From an uncultured Prevotella sp. (GTDB taxonomy: Bacteria > Bacteroidota > Bacteroidia > Bacteroidales > Bacteroidaceae): a stretch of 33,278 nt of DNA. This document shows positions 25,560 through 33,213 of the stretch, piece after piece. The DNA is taken from the NCBI GenBank assembly GCA_905233825.1, contig CAJOFE010000031.1:1-33278 (forward strand), written 5' to 3'. The notes beneath the pieces were generated by a model. The model worked only from the letters and a program-made list of their open reading frames with translations, did no database searches and was not told the origin of the DNA. The stretch's first letter is position 1. Every line of letters begins with the position of its first letter. The translations under genes and the position numbers were made by a program.

Positions 25560-26400
25560 GAAACTGCTTTTATCGTTTGTCATTTGTCATTTGTCATTTA
25601 GCAGCATAGCTGCGCAGACTCCCCGTTGCCACTATACCCCTCAGGACAGTATGCTTGTAGAACAGTTGCTGGCAAGCGGACAGACCGATGTGCTTTACTA
25701 TGCCCGTCAGTTTCTGGGAAAGCCATACGTGGCTCACACGCTCGAGCTCTATCCAGATGACGAGCGGCTGGTACTGAACATGGCCGAGTTGGATTGCACC
25801 ACCTATGTCGATGTAGTGGCAGCCCTCACCCTTTGTGCCCGTCGAGGTGAGAAAACCTTTGAAGACTTCGTCCGTCAGTTGCACCAGCAACGCTATTGGG
25901 ACGGGAAGTGTGACGGCTATCCTTCGCGCATCCACTATTTCAGCGACTGGATTCGGGACAACACGCGACTGGGATATGCTACCGAGGTGCAGCAGCCCAA
26001 TCCGCCTTTCACGGCTTTGCAGACGGTCAGCGTCAGCTATATGACGCAGCATCCGCAGTCGTATGTTTCGTTGGCGCGCCATCCTGAGTACATCCCCGTC
26101 ATTGCCCGTCAGGAGCAAGACCTGTCAGGCTGCAAGTTCCGTTATATTCCCACCGCTCAGGTAAAGAACACCAGGGCGATGCGGCAGGCTGTACACGATG
26201 GCGACATCATCTGCATCGTCACCTCTGCCGCAGGGCTTGACATCGCCCATCTGGGCATTGCCGTCTGGCATGCCGATGGCTTGCACATGATTGATGCTTC
26301 CAGTAAGCACATGAAAGTATTGGAGGAAACCATCACCATGCGGAAGTATTTGCAAGGACGCAAGAATGCCCTTGGCATCCGCATTGTTCGCCTACGTTGA
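25552..26400 (+). CDS. DUF1460 N-acetylmuramoyl-L-alanine amidase-like protein
   Basis: The 282-residue exported protein has a signal peptide ending SIAAQ (residue 22). It belongs to the DUF1460 family, an NlpC/P60-like papain fold, some structures of which are described as amidases acting on muramyl peptides. Candidate catalytic residues are Cys82 in AELDCTTYVD and His232 in LDIAHLGIAV; KPYVAHTLE at 57-65 is a further family motif. It would cleave or recycle peptidoglycan fragments in the periplasm. The signal peptide (FVICHLSF) is encoded by a heptamer repeat at 25576-25603. It is the last of three overlapping genes. Confidence 0.87.
   Translation: MIRKLLLSFVICHLSFSSIAAQTPRCHYTPQDSMLVEQLLASGQTDVLYYARQFLGKPYVAHTLELYPDDERLVLNMAELDCTTYVDVVAALTLCARRGEKTFEDFVRQLHQQRYWDGKCDGYPSRIHYFSDWIRDNTRLGYATEVQQPNPPFTALQTVSVSYMTQHPQSYVSLARHPEYIPVIARQEQDLSGCKFRYIPTAQVKNTRAMRQAVHDGDIICIVTSAAGLDIAHLGIAVWHADGLHMIDASSKHMKVLEETITMRKYLQGRKNALGIRIVRLR
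25576..25603. repeat. heptamer repeat tttgtca x3 in a signal-peptide coding region
   Basis: Three perfect tttgtca units (25576-25596) and one variant (tttagca) encode the core of the DUF1460 signal peptide. Since 21 bp equals seven codons, such repeats give a seven-residue protein period when long. Confidence 0.8.
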
Positions 26401-26435
26401 TTCGAGGGTTGTGATGATTTCTGATAAGTGGGCTT

Positions 26436-27227
26436 CTATTGGTGCCCGAAGTAGTATTGTCCTCTCTTTCTGGTGATGTTGCCATAGTTGATGGCGTGCT
26501 GAGGACAATGGTGATAGCAGGCGAGGCAGCAGGTGCATGAACCGTCGTGCTGCCATGAGGGAATGTGTTCGGCATTCAGTTTGACATCGCCAGTAGGGCA
26601 CACTTCCTGACACTTGCCGCAATGGATGCAGAGGTCGGCATCTACGGTGAATTTCTTGTCGGTTATCATATAGCCGTTGAAGTAGGCACCGATAACGTGG
26701 CTGAAGGTCCACGGCGTCAAACCTCGCCTGGTGTGAACCTCGCCCTTGCTACGTTCTGCTACTATCTGACAGTATTCATGCAGCTCCTCGGTCGCTTTCT
26801 GTATTTTCGAGTGCTCCCGTTCTGGCTTGTCGGTCTTCATAAAAGGCAGACAGACATAGCTTTCAGGCATTACTAAGGAGAAAGCGCTGTGCAGTTGCAT
26901 ATCTTTCCGTGCCAGTTCCTTGTTAAGCATCTCCATTGTACGTCCAATGCTGTCACCACAGGTAACGAGGGCGTAGCAGTAATGAGCGGCGAGGGGCAAG
27001 TTGTGAGTGGTATGAAGGGTGAGCTTGTGAATGAACTGTCTGACGATGTGGGGCGGTTGCCAGCCGTGAACGGGAAAGCAGAATCCTATGCGCTCGTCTT
27101 CATTTAGTTCGTAGCGGCACTCGCTATTCAGTTCTTCAGGAATATACAGCAATTGCTCGCCAGTTATTGCGGCCAGCTGTTGGGCAGCCCATCGAGTGTT
27201 GCCAGTACCAGAAAAATAGAAAATCAT
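26436..27227 (-). CDS. EFR1-type ferredoxin-flavodoxin protein
   Basis: The 263-residue cytoplasmic protein combines a flavodoxin-like domain (FMN phosphate loop FSGTGNT at 5-11) with two 4Fe-4S clusters near the C-terminus: Cys200, 203, 206, 210 (CIHCGKCQEVCP) and Cys231, 234, 237, 241 (CTCCLACYHHCP, with one extra Cys). This is the EFR1 family layout, common in anaerobes. It should shuttle electrons between FMN and iron-sulfur clusters, partners unknown. It is the last gene of a four-gene minus-strand set and follows the small hypothetical gene after 2 bp. It ends 35 bp from the convergent DUF1460 gene, with no visible terminator between them. Confidence 0.9.
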   Translation of the reverse strand: MIFYFSGTGNTRWAAQQLAAITGEQLLYIPEELNSECRYELNEDERIGFCFPVHGWQPPHIVRQFIHKLTLHTTHNLPLAAHYCYALVTCGDSIGRTMEMLNKELARKDMQLHSAFSLVMPESYVCLPFMKTDKPEREHSKIQKATEELHEYCQIVAERSKGEVHTRRGLTPWTFSHVIGAYFNGYMITDKKFTVDADLCIHCGKCQEVCPTGDVKLNAEHIPSWQHDGSCTCCLACYHHCPQHAINYGNITRKRGQYYFGHQ

Positions 27228-27229
27228 GG

Positions 27230-27508
27230 TTATTCCCTGTGCTTCTTCCGTTTAAAGAACTGGAAGAGGCCGTTGTAGTTCTTTTTCAGCTTGCGAACCA
27301 TCAAGAATGCATCGATGGCTATTGCGCTGTTTGAGATGATGTTGGCAATGAACTGTCCGCGTGTGGTATCCTCGCGTTTCACGAAGAGTCCCTTCCACAG
27401 CTGATCCATTTTCAGCTTGTCGCTGTCTATCTCTCGGCGCAATTCATCCTTGCGCTGACTGATGTCGGCCAGCGTGCGATAGGAGCGGGTGGGGGAATCG
27501 TAGGGCAT
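27230..27508 (-). CDS. small conserved-context hypothetical protein (92 aa)
   Basis: The first half is charged and helical (LADISQRKDELRREIDSDKLKMDQLWKGLF), followed by a moderately hydrophobic segment at about 52-72 (GQFIANIISNSAIAIDAFLMV) and a very basic end (KLKKNYNGLFQFFKRKKHRE). I do not recognise a named family. It stands between the holin-like gene (9 bp before) and EFR1 (2 bp after), so it is surely translated with them. Together with YtxH and the holin-like protein it resembles a small inner membrane set often seen in Bacteroidetes. Confidence 0.75.
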   Translation of the reverse strand: MPYDSPTRSYRTLADISQRKDELRREIDSDKLKMDQLWKGLFVKREDTTRGQFIANIISNSAIAIDAFLMVRKLKKNYNGLFQFFKRKKHRE

Positions 27509-27517
27509 TTTGAGTGG

Positions 27518-27865
27518 TTAGTTTAAGAGCAGACGGGCCAGACGGCGCACTAATGGACGTTCTATCCACGGGCGGCGGAATGCATACACTAAGAGCAGCA
27601 CTACGGTATGCAGCGCGGCTACAACGAGGAATGCGGCTACAAGGCCGATGCTCTTTGAGAGCCAGAAAGCCAATCCCAGCGACAAGAATAGGAGCACGAC
27701 GATCAGAATGAGGAAAAGCAGGATGAAAAGGGTAGCACCTGTAAGCAAGCGTACCACCTTTTCCGTAGCATCGAGCTTGACGTATTCTGCCTGCAGTCCC
27801 AGGTAGTGCTTCAGCGCTTCTACCAGTTCTGCTATGGTCTCAATATTCTTGTCGCTGGATAGCAT
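27518..27865 (-). CDS. holin-like small membrane protein (phage holin superfamily III type)
   Basis: The 115-residue protein has an amphipathic N-terminal helix (ETIAELVEALKHYLGLQAEYVKLDATEKV) followed by two membrane helices at about 44-68 (ATLFILLFLILIVVLLFLSLGLAFW) and 73-95 (IGLVAAFLVVAALHTVVLLLVYA) and a basic tail. This is the layout of the holin-X / YqjE-like group. Despite the family name, such genes are chromosomal and usually accompany YtxH or stress membrane proteins; no phage genes are here. It follows YtxH after 15 bp. Confidence 0.78.
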   Translation of the reverse strand: MLSSDKNIETIAELVEALKHYLGLQAEYVKLDATEKVVRLLTGATLFILLFLILIVVLLFLSLGLAFWLSKSIGLVAAFLVVAALHTVVLLLVYAFRRPWIERPLVRRLARLLLN

Positions 27866-27880
27866 ACAGTCTTTTGTGCG

Positions 27881-28087
27881 TTAGTCGGCAACGTCCTCCA
27901 AGTCATCCACGAAATCGCCTACTTCCTTGCGGTTCAGCTTGATGTTGTGCTTCTTCAGGAAGCCTTCCACGGTGTCAGAGATTTTTGCACGTGTGTCCTT
28001 ACCACTCTCAGGGGCCAGCAGGAGGCCTGCAGCAGCACCGGCGATGGCTCCGCCAATGAATGCGCCAAGATAACCTAATCCTTTCAT
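27881..28087 (-). CDS. YtxH-domain protein
   Basis: The 68-residue protein has a Gly/Ala-rich membrane helix (YLGAFIGGAIAGAAAGLLLAP, residues about 5-25) ending in the APESGKDTRAKI motif typical of YtxH, then a helical, charged tail. YtxH proteins are small, often stress-induced, inner membrane proteins of unclear function. It starts the minus-strand set YtxH, holin-like, hypothetical, EFR1 and has a -7 box 48 bp upstream. Confidence 0.88.
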   Translation of the reverse strand: MKGLGYLGAFIGGAIAGAAAGLLLAPESGKDTRAKISDTVEGFLKKHNIKLNRKEVGDFVDDLEDVAD

Positions 28088-28135
28088 AGTGTTGAATGTT
28101 TAATGATTATTGTAAGTGAATTGTAATTACGGCAG

Positions 28136-28143
28136 CAAATTTA
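28136..28143 (-). promoter_or_regulatory. -7 box (TAAATTTG) for the YtxH set
   Basis: On the minus strand TAAATTTG fits TAnnTTTG, 48 bp before the ATG at 28087. The divergent 246-bp gap (28088-28333) is AT-rich and must also hold the SPOR gene promoter, for which I see only a near match (TAACTTCG, about 28260). Confidence 0.5.
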
Positions 28144-28333
28144 CGAATTATTTTGGTATAATGGCATGAAATGCTGTTATTTTTTTGTTAAAAATGTTAG
28201 TTTTTGTTCATTTAACAAAGTTTATGCCCTTTATTGTGTGATTTTTCGGCAATATTTCGTAACTTCGCGCTGTGAATTTGATATACGGCTAAACAGGAAT
28301 TAGTAATTAACAACAGAATAAAAATTTAGGATT

Positions 28334-28855
28334 ATGAAAAAGATTGTATTCATGTGTGCAGGCATCTGCCTGGCAATGTCGTTCGCAAGTTGCGGTTCCA
28401 GCGAGAAAGCCTATCGCAAGGCTTATGAGAAGGCTCAGGCTCAGCAGCAACAGCAGGTGCAGCAGCCTGTGCAGCAGGTTCAGGTAACAGAGACTCCCGT
28501 TGTGACTCCCGTGCAGACCGTTCCTTCCACCCAGACACAGGTGGTTGACAACAGTGCCAATGTGCAGGTTCGCCAGGAGCGTGTGACTATTGTCAGTGGT
28601 GCTGGCTTGCAGAACTACAGCGTGGTGGTTGGCTCGTTCTCGGTGATTGCTAATGCCGAGGGCCTGCAGCAGCGCTTGAAGAATGCCGGCTATGCAGCCC
28701 AGATTGTGAAGAACGAAGACCGCAATATGTATCGCGTGGTGGCTTCTACCTTCAACGATAAGGCATCTGCCGTGCAGAGCCGCGATCAGTTGCGTAGCAG
28801 CGGAGCTGCCGGTCAGACATTTGCTGACGCATGGCTGCTTTATAACGGACGCTAA
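28334..28855 (+). CDS. SPOR domain lipoprotein
   Basis: The 173-residue protein has a lipoprotein signal with FASC at residues 17-20, so Cys20 would be lipidated. A Gln/Val/Pro/Thr-rich linker covers about 35-80 (QAQQQQQVQQPVQQVQV...), and a C-terminal SPOR domain covers about 95-165 (NYSVVVGSFSVIANAEGLQQRLKNAGYAAQIVKN...YRVVASTF). SPOR domains bind peptidoglycan stripped of stem peptides, which marks the division site. It probably acts in cell-wall metabolism or division from a membrane anchor. It opens a five-gene run; ruvX starts 6 bp after its stop. Confidence 0.9.
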   Translation: MKKIVFMCAGICLAMSFASCGSSEKAYRKAYEKAQAQQQQQVQQPVQQVQVTETPVVTPVQTVPSTQTQVVDNSANVQVRQERVTIVSGAGLQNYSVVVGSFSVIANAEGLQQRLKNAGYAAQIVKNEDRNMYRVVASTFNDKASAVQSRDQLRSSGAAGQTFADAWLLYNGR

Positions 28856-28861
28856 TAGGTC

Positions 28862-29287
28862 TTGGCCCGTATACTTAGTATCGATTACGGTCGCAAACGT
28901 ACCGGACTGGCAGTCACCGACCCTCTGCAGCTCATAGCGGGAGGGTTGGCGACTGTCGCTACTCATGAGCTCTTTGACTGGCTGAAGGACTACACGCAGA
29001 AGGAGGCTGTGGAGCGCATCGTCATCGGCGAGCCGCGCCAGCCCAACGGGCAGCCCAGTGAGAATTTGGAGCGTGTAATGCAGTTTGTGAACCGTTGGCG
29101 TAAAGCCATGCCTGCCATTCCTATCGAGCTCTATGATGAGCGTTTTACCTCAGTATTGGCCCATCAGGCCATGCTGGATGGCGGGTTGAAGAAGAAAGCC
29201 CGTCAAAGCAAGACGCTGGTAGATGAAATCAGTGCCACAATCATCTTGGAGGACTACCTCCGTTTTCGTAGTCGTTCCCTAACTTAA
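28862..29287 (+). CDS. ruvX: putative pre-16S rRNA nuclease / Holliday junction resolvase-like RuvX (YqgF)
   Basis: The 141-residue cytoplasmic protein has an RNase H-like fold: ILSIDYGRKRTGLAVTD with the first catalytic Asp at about residue 8, IVIGEPRQPNGQPSE in the middle, ELYDERFTSVLA with the catalytic Glu, and VDEISATIILEDYL near the end with another Asp/Glu. The family processes the 5' end of 16S rRNA in E. coli and has been linked to Holliday junctions. The only start that keeps the N-terminal strand is TTG at 28862-28864; the next in-frame Met is far inside. It is 6 bp after the SPOR gene and 9 bp before def. Confidence 0.93.
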   Translation: MARILSIDYGRKRTGLAVTDPLQLIAGGLATVATHELFDWLKDYTQKEAVERIVIGEPRQPNGQPSENLERVMQFVNRWRKAMPAIPIELYDERFTSVLAHQAMLDGGLKKKARQSKTLVDEISATIILEDYLRFRSRSLT

Positions 29288-29296
29288 GGACTTAAA

Positions 29297-29857
29297 ATGA
29301 TTTTACCTATTTATATTTATGGACAGCCGGTGTTGCGGAAGGTTGCAGAAGACATCACGCCCGATTATCCTGAGCTGTCGCAACTCATCCAGAACATGTG
29401 GGAGACGCTTGCCGAGAGTGATGGTATCGGGCTGGCGGCTCCACAGATAGGACTGCCTATCCGCCTGAGTGTCATCGATCTGCGTCCGCTGGCTGAAGAC
29501 CTGCCAGAGTACAAGGATTTCTATCAGGCATATATCAACCCTCATATCATCGAGAAAGACGAGTCGCAGACTGATACCAGCGAAGAGGGTTGCCTGTCGT
29601 TGCCGGCCATTCATGAGAAGGTGGTGCGTCCCACGCGCATTCATGTGCAGTGGCAGGACGAGCAGTTTCAGCAGCATGACGAGTGGGTGGAAGGCTATCT
29701 GGCCCGTGTCATGCAGCATGAGTTCGACCATCTGGACGGAAAGATGTTCATTGACCACATTTCGCCGCTTCGTAAGCAGCTCATCAAGAGTAAGCTGAAA
29801 GCGCTGACGCAGGGCCGTTATCGCTGTGCATATAAGACGAAACCCGTCAGAAGATAG
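29297..29857 (+). CDS. def: peptide deformylase
   Basis: The 186-residue metalloenzyme removes the formyl group from new proteins. All three motifs are present: GIGLAAPQI at 43-51, EEGCLSLP at 96-103 with the metal-binding Cys99, and QHEFDHLDG at 140-148 with His141, Glu142 and His145. Length is normal. It lies 9 bp after ruvX and 3 bp before the TPR gene, a grouping (ruvX, def, TPR) I believe is frequent in Bacteroidales. Confidence 0.97.
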   Translation: MILPIYIYGQPVLRKVAEDITPDYPELSQLIQNMWETLAESDGIGLAAPQIGLPIRLSVIDLRPLAEDLPEYKDFYQAYINPHIIEKDESQTDTSEEGCLSLPAIHEKVVRPTRIHVQWQDEQFQQHDEWVEGYLARVMQHEFDHLDGKMFIDHISPLRKQLIKSKLKALTQGRYRCAYKTKPVRR

Positions 29858-29860
29858 CAA

Positions 29861-31879
29861 ATGAGATCTGTAAAAATATTCTTATTTTTCATCTTTCTAT
29901 TTTCATCTTCCCCAGTCGGGGCCCAATACAACACCGACCGCCTGCTGACCATCGGACGCTCGGCGCTCTACTATGAGGACTATGTCCTTTCCATACAATA
30001 TTTCAATCAGGTCATTACTGCCAAGCCCTATCTCTATCAGCCGTGGTTTCTGCGAGGGATAGCCAAGTTCCACTTAGACGATTTTGTAGGTGCCGAGCGC
30101 GACTGCACGGAGGCCATCGAGCGCAATCCCTTTGTGGTGGGCACGTATGAGCTTCGCGGCTTGTGTCGCATTCAACAGGATAAGTTCACAGAAGCCATTG
30201 CCGACTATAACCGTGCCCTGCACTTCACCCCTGACAACCGCTCGTTGTGGCACAACCGTGTACTCTGCCACATTCAGAATAAAGATTACGATGAGGCCCT
30301 GCTCGAGCTCGACACCATTCAGGCTCGCTGGAGTCAGTATGCCCCAGCCTGGAACATGCGTGCCGACGTGCGCATGCAGCAGAAAGACACCACGCTGGCT
30401 GTGGAGGCGCTGGATAAGAGTATTGAGATTGACCCCTATGATGGCAGGACATGGGCCATGCGTAGCATTATCAGCCTCAGTCGCAGCGAGTGGAAAGATG
30501 CCGAGGATCAGCTTGACCACGCTATCCATCTGCTGCCCAAGCAGGGAGGCTATTACATCAATCGCGCGCTGGCGCGCTACAATCAGAACAACCTGCGTGG
30601 GGCTATGGCTGACTATGATGCGGCGCTCGATTTGGAACCCAACAATTTCCTCGGGCATTACAATCGCGGTCTGCTGCGTGCTGATGTAGGTGACGACAAC
30701 CGTGCCATCCTCGACTTCGACTTCGTGCTGAATCTGGAGCCCGACAACATGCTGGCGCTGTTCAATCGTGGCGTGTTGCTGGAGCAGACGGGCGACATTC
30801 AGGGTGCTATCCGCGACTACTCGAAGGTCATCGACGAATATCCTGATTTCCACACAGGCATTCTCTATCGAGCCCGTTGCTATCGAAAGCTGGGTATGAC
30901 GCAGAAGGCCGAGCTCGACGAGTTCAAGGTCTATAGGGCGCAGCTCTATCAGCACCTCTATGGCATCCCAGCCCAGAAGGGACGGCGCAGTCAGCGTAAA
31001 CGAAGTGATATCGACCCCGACAAGTATAATCAGTTGGTGGTGGCCGACGAGCAGGAACCTGAGCGCGAGTATCAGAGTGAATACCGAGGACGTGTGCAGG
31101 ATCGTAAGGCTGATATGGAGTTCCTGCCTATGTTTGCCCTGTCGCTGGAGGCCCAGCAGGACGAGGTGAACAAGGCTTTGCACTACGACCAGCAGGTGGA
31201 CGAGGTAAACCGCCAGCGGCGTGCGCGTACCATCTTCATCAGCAACCGTCATGCCACGCTCGACACCACTCATTCCTCCGACTATTTCAGCTATATCGAT
31301 TCGCTTTCTACGGCCATCAACAACTCGCCGCTCACTACGCTCCACTCGCCACTCACCACCCATCTCGCACCCCTGTTGCTGGCGCGTGCGGTAGCCTATT
31401 CGGCCTTGCAGGACAACGATTCAGCCATCGAGGACCTGAATGCCCTCCTGTCGATACTCGCCTCTGACCCCTCGTCCCTCACCACTTTCGAGGTGCTGGC
31501 GTTGTGGCAGCGAGCCGTCTGTCAGTCGCGTCAGAGCCAGTTTGCCGCCGCTGAGGGAGGAAGCGTGGAGTTGGCTATGGCAGGCGTGAAGAGCGACATC
31601 GAACACGCCCTCCAGCTCAGTCCTCAGAATGCCTATCTGCTCTACGACTACGGTTGCCTGTGTGCCTCTCAGCAGGACTATGAGGCAGCCATCCTCCGTT
31701 TCACGCAGGCGCTGGAACTCGATTCCCGCATGGCTGAGGCCTACTACAACCGAGGCATCTGCCACCTCCATGCCGACCGCACCGTTGAGGGTGTCAGTGA
31801 CCTCAGCAAGGCAGGCGAGCTGGGAATCTATCAGGCATATAGTATCATCAAAAAATATAGTAATAATGGCAACAGATAG
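29861..31879 (+). CDS. exported tetratricopeptide repeat protein
   Basis: The 672-residue protein has a signal peptide (MRSVKIFLFFIFLFSSSPVGAQ) and about nine TPR units over residues 25-345 (for example GAMADYDAALDLEPNNFLGHYNRGLLRADVGD and AILDFDFVLNLEPDNMLALFNRGVLLEQTGD). A charged, probably disordered part without TPRs follows at about 365-480 (RGRRSQRKR region, EEQEPEREYQSEYRG), then further TPRs to the C-terminus (YEAAILRFTQALELDSRMAEAYYNRGICH). It is a periplasmic scaffold for unknown partners. The linker NSPLTTLHSPLTTH is encoded by a heptamer repeat. The last 14 bp overlap the EcsC-TerB gene. Confidence 0.9.
   Translation: MRSVKIFLFFIFLFSSSPVGAQYNTDRLLTIGRSALYYEDYVLSIQYFNQVITAKPYLYQPWFLRGIAKFHLDDFVGAERDCTEAIERNPFVVGTYELRGLCRIQQDKFTEAIADYNRALHFTPDNRSLWHNRVLCHIQNKDYDEALLELDTIQARWSQYAPAWNMRADVRMQQKDTTLAVEALDKSIEIDPYDGRTWAMRSIISLSRSEWKDAEDQLDHAIHLLPKQGGYYINRALARYNQNNLRGAMADYDAALDLEPNNFLGHYNRGLLRADVGDDNRAILDFDFVLNLEPDNMLALFNRGVLLEQTGDIQGAIRDYSKVIDEYPDFHTGILYRARCYRKLGMTQKAELDEFKVYRAQLYQHLYGIPAQKGRRSQRKRSDIDPDKYNQLVVADEQEPEREYQSEYRGRVQDRKADMEFLPMFALSLEAQQDEVNKALHYDQQVDEVNRQRRARTIFISNRHATLDTTHSSDYFSYIDSLSTAINNSPLTTLHSPLTTHLAPLLLARAVAYSALQDNDSAIEDLNALLSILASDPSSLTTFEVLALWQRAVCQSRQSQFAAAEGGSVELAMAGVKSDIEHALQLSPQNAYLLYDYGCLCASQQDYEAAILRFTQALELDSRMAEAYYNRGICHLHADRTVEGVSDLSKAGELGIYQAYSIIKKYSNNGNR
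31323..31364. repeat. heptamer repeat in frame within the TPR gene
   Basis: Six 7-bp units are seen: actcgcc, gctcact, acgctcc, actcgcc, actcacc, acccatc. They encode NSPLTTLHSPLTTH, with a seven-residue period, in a linker between TPR blocks. Confidence 0.7.
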
Positions 31880-33053
31880 AAATTCTCTTTCCTGGCAAAA
31901 AGTGCTTGCTGTCGTGCTGGAACTACCTGGCGTGAAAGTTGATCGTGTGGCTTTCCTGCGAAAAGAGCTGAAAGCCTATTGCAGCGCCTCGAAGCTCGAC
32001 CTTCTCGAGAGCGTGCGCCCCTATACCATTGTGAGCGACCGTGTTATCGACGCTGTGGCAAAGAAAGTCATCAACCGCCACACCATGCTGGCCACCACCG
32101 CCTCTACCATCGCAGGCCTGCCGGGAGGACTGGCTATGGCCGCCACCATTCCGGGCGACATCACGCAGTATTACTTCCACGTAGTGGTGCTCTCGCAGAA
32201 GCTGGCCTATCTCTACGGCTTCCCCGATTTCTGCGACGAGGAGGGCGAGCTGAGCGATATCTCGTCCGACCTGCTGACTATCTTCATGGGTTCCATGATG
32301 GGCGTGAAGGTGGCCGATCAAGGCATCTCAGAGCTCGCTAAGGGCATGGCTAAGCAAGCTGTGGGACGCCTGCCCCGAGTGGCCATCACCAAGACCGCCG
32401 TCTATCCCGTTGCTACCAGCATAGCCCGCATAGCAGGCATGAAGCTCACCAAGGAGGGATTCGCCAAAGGGGTGGGGAAGTTCATCCCTATTGCGGGCGG
32501 ACTGTTCTCGGGCAGCCTCACCCTGTTCACCTTCAAGCCAGGAGCCCGAAGGCTGCAGAAGCGGCTGAAGGCGCAGAAGACCCATTTTGCCGATGGCGAT
32601 ATCGACGCCCTCGCCTATAAGAACATCAAGGCATCGTTCTCGAAAGCCGAGGTCAGCGAGAAGCATCCTGCCGACAAGCAGCGAGCCGTCATCCAGGCCA
32701 TGATCAACCTTGCTAACATCAACGGAGCCGTAGCTGCCGAGAAATACAGGCTCATCGAGCAGAAGGTGGCACAGGCCGACCTCCTCGATGACGAGGAGAA
32801 GCTGGACCTTCTGGGCAACGTAGGAACAGAGGAGAGCCGTGAGACCGATTTCAGCTACGATGTAGATTACGACCTGCTGGCCTGCGACCCCGACTATGCT
32901 GCCGATGCCCTCCGCTCACTCATTGCCATCGCCCATGCAGGCGGCACGAAACCCACAGCTGCCGAGCGCATGTTCCTCACCATGGGTGCCAAGGCCCTGG
33001 GCATCACCAAAGAGACGCTCGATGAATGTGTTAAACGGATAGCGCCGTTCTAA
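31866..33053 (+). CDS. EcsC-like protein with C-terminal TerB-like domain
   Basis: The 395-residue protein lacks a signal peptide. Residues about 55-245 resemble the EcsC family: TTASTIAGLPGGLAMAATIPGDITQYYFHVVVLSQKLAYLYGFP, then a second Ala/Gly-rich part around IPIAGGLFSGSLTLFTF. Residues about 285-395 look TerB-like, with two helical pairs (MINLANINGAVAAEKYRLIEQKVAQADLLDDEEKLDLL and LRSLIAIAHAGGTKPTAAERMFLTMGAKALGIT). Function is unknown; both domains tend to occur in envelope stress or membrane-associated contexts. The ATG at 31866 overlaps the TPR gene by 14 bp, so the two are coupled. The end of the gene and its stop lie in a 3'-end repeat array. Confidence 0.8.
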   Translation: MATDRNSLSWQKVLAVVLELPGVKVDRVAFLRKELKAYCSASKLDLLESVRPYTIVSDRVIDAVAKKVINRHTMLATTASTIAGLPGGLAMAATIPGDITQYYFHVVVLSQKLAYLYGFPDFCDEEGELSDISSDLLTIFMGSMMGVKVADQGISELAKGMAKQAVGRLPRVAITKTAVYPVATSIARIAGMKLTKEGFAKGVGKFIPIAGGLFSGSLTLFTFKPGARRLQKRLKAQKTHFADGDIDALAYKNIKASFSKAEVSEKHPADKQRAVIQAMINLANINGAVAAEKYRLIEQKVAQADLLDDEEKLDLLGNVGTEESRETDFSYDVDYDLLACDPDYAADALRSLIAIAHAGGTKPTAAERMFLTMGAKALGITKETLDECVKRIAPF

Positions 33054-33091
33054 ATCGTTTTAGCGCCGTCCTAAACGTTCTAACTACGTGC
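33030..33091. repeat. 3'-end array of three ~21-bp repeats over a stop codon
   Basis: Units start at 33030, 33050 and 33071 (20, 21 and 21 bp). They share taaa(c/t)cg and agcgccgt(c/t) elements, and the stop codon TAA (33051-33053) lies in unit 2. AAATCGTTTTAGCGCCGTC closely resembles AAATCGTTTTGGAGCGTC in the array at 12051. Confidence 0.7.
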
Positions 33092-33150
33092 TTGTCAGCG
33101 GTTTGCCACGTGCATCCTTTTACGTATAACGAAGTGTTTCCTTTTCGGTT

Positions 33151-33177
33151 TTGTAACATTTGTAACATTTGTAACAC
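33151..33177. repeat. 9-bp direct repeat ttgtaacat x3
   Basis: Two perfect copies and one with a final C lie in tandem, in the 225-bp 3' flank of the EcsC-TerB gene. The TGTAAC motif is the same as in the inverted-repeat arms at 21322 and 21448. Confidence 0.75.
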
Positions 33178-33196
33178 GAACGCGAATTCAACTGGC

Positions 33197-33212
33197 AAGT
33201 GCAATCGCACTT
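33197..33212. terminator. possible terminator hairpin
   Basis: AAGTGC and GCACTT form a 6-bp stem around a 4-base loop between two convergent reading frames. It lacks a clear U-run on either side, so this is weak. Confidence 0.3.
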
Positions 33213-33213
33213 T

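Noticed and set aside
27518..27865. Prophage remnant, because of the holin-like gene
   Set aside because: No other phage genes are present; the family is widespread on chromosomes alongside YtxH-type proteins.
30074..31363. 429-codon open frame antisense to the TPR gene
   Set aside because: The TPR frame on the plus strand has a signal peptide and clear repeats; the antisense product has no recognisable motif and results from high GC and codon bias.
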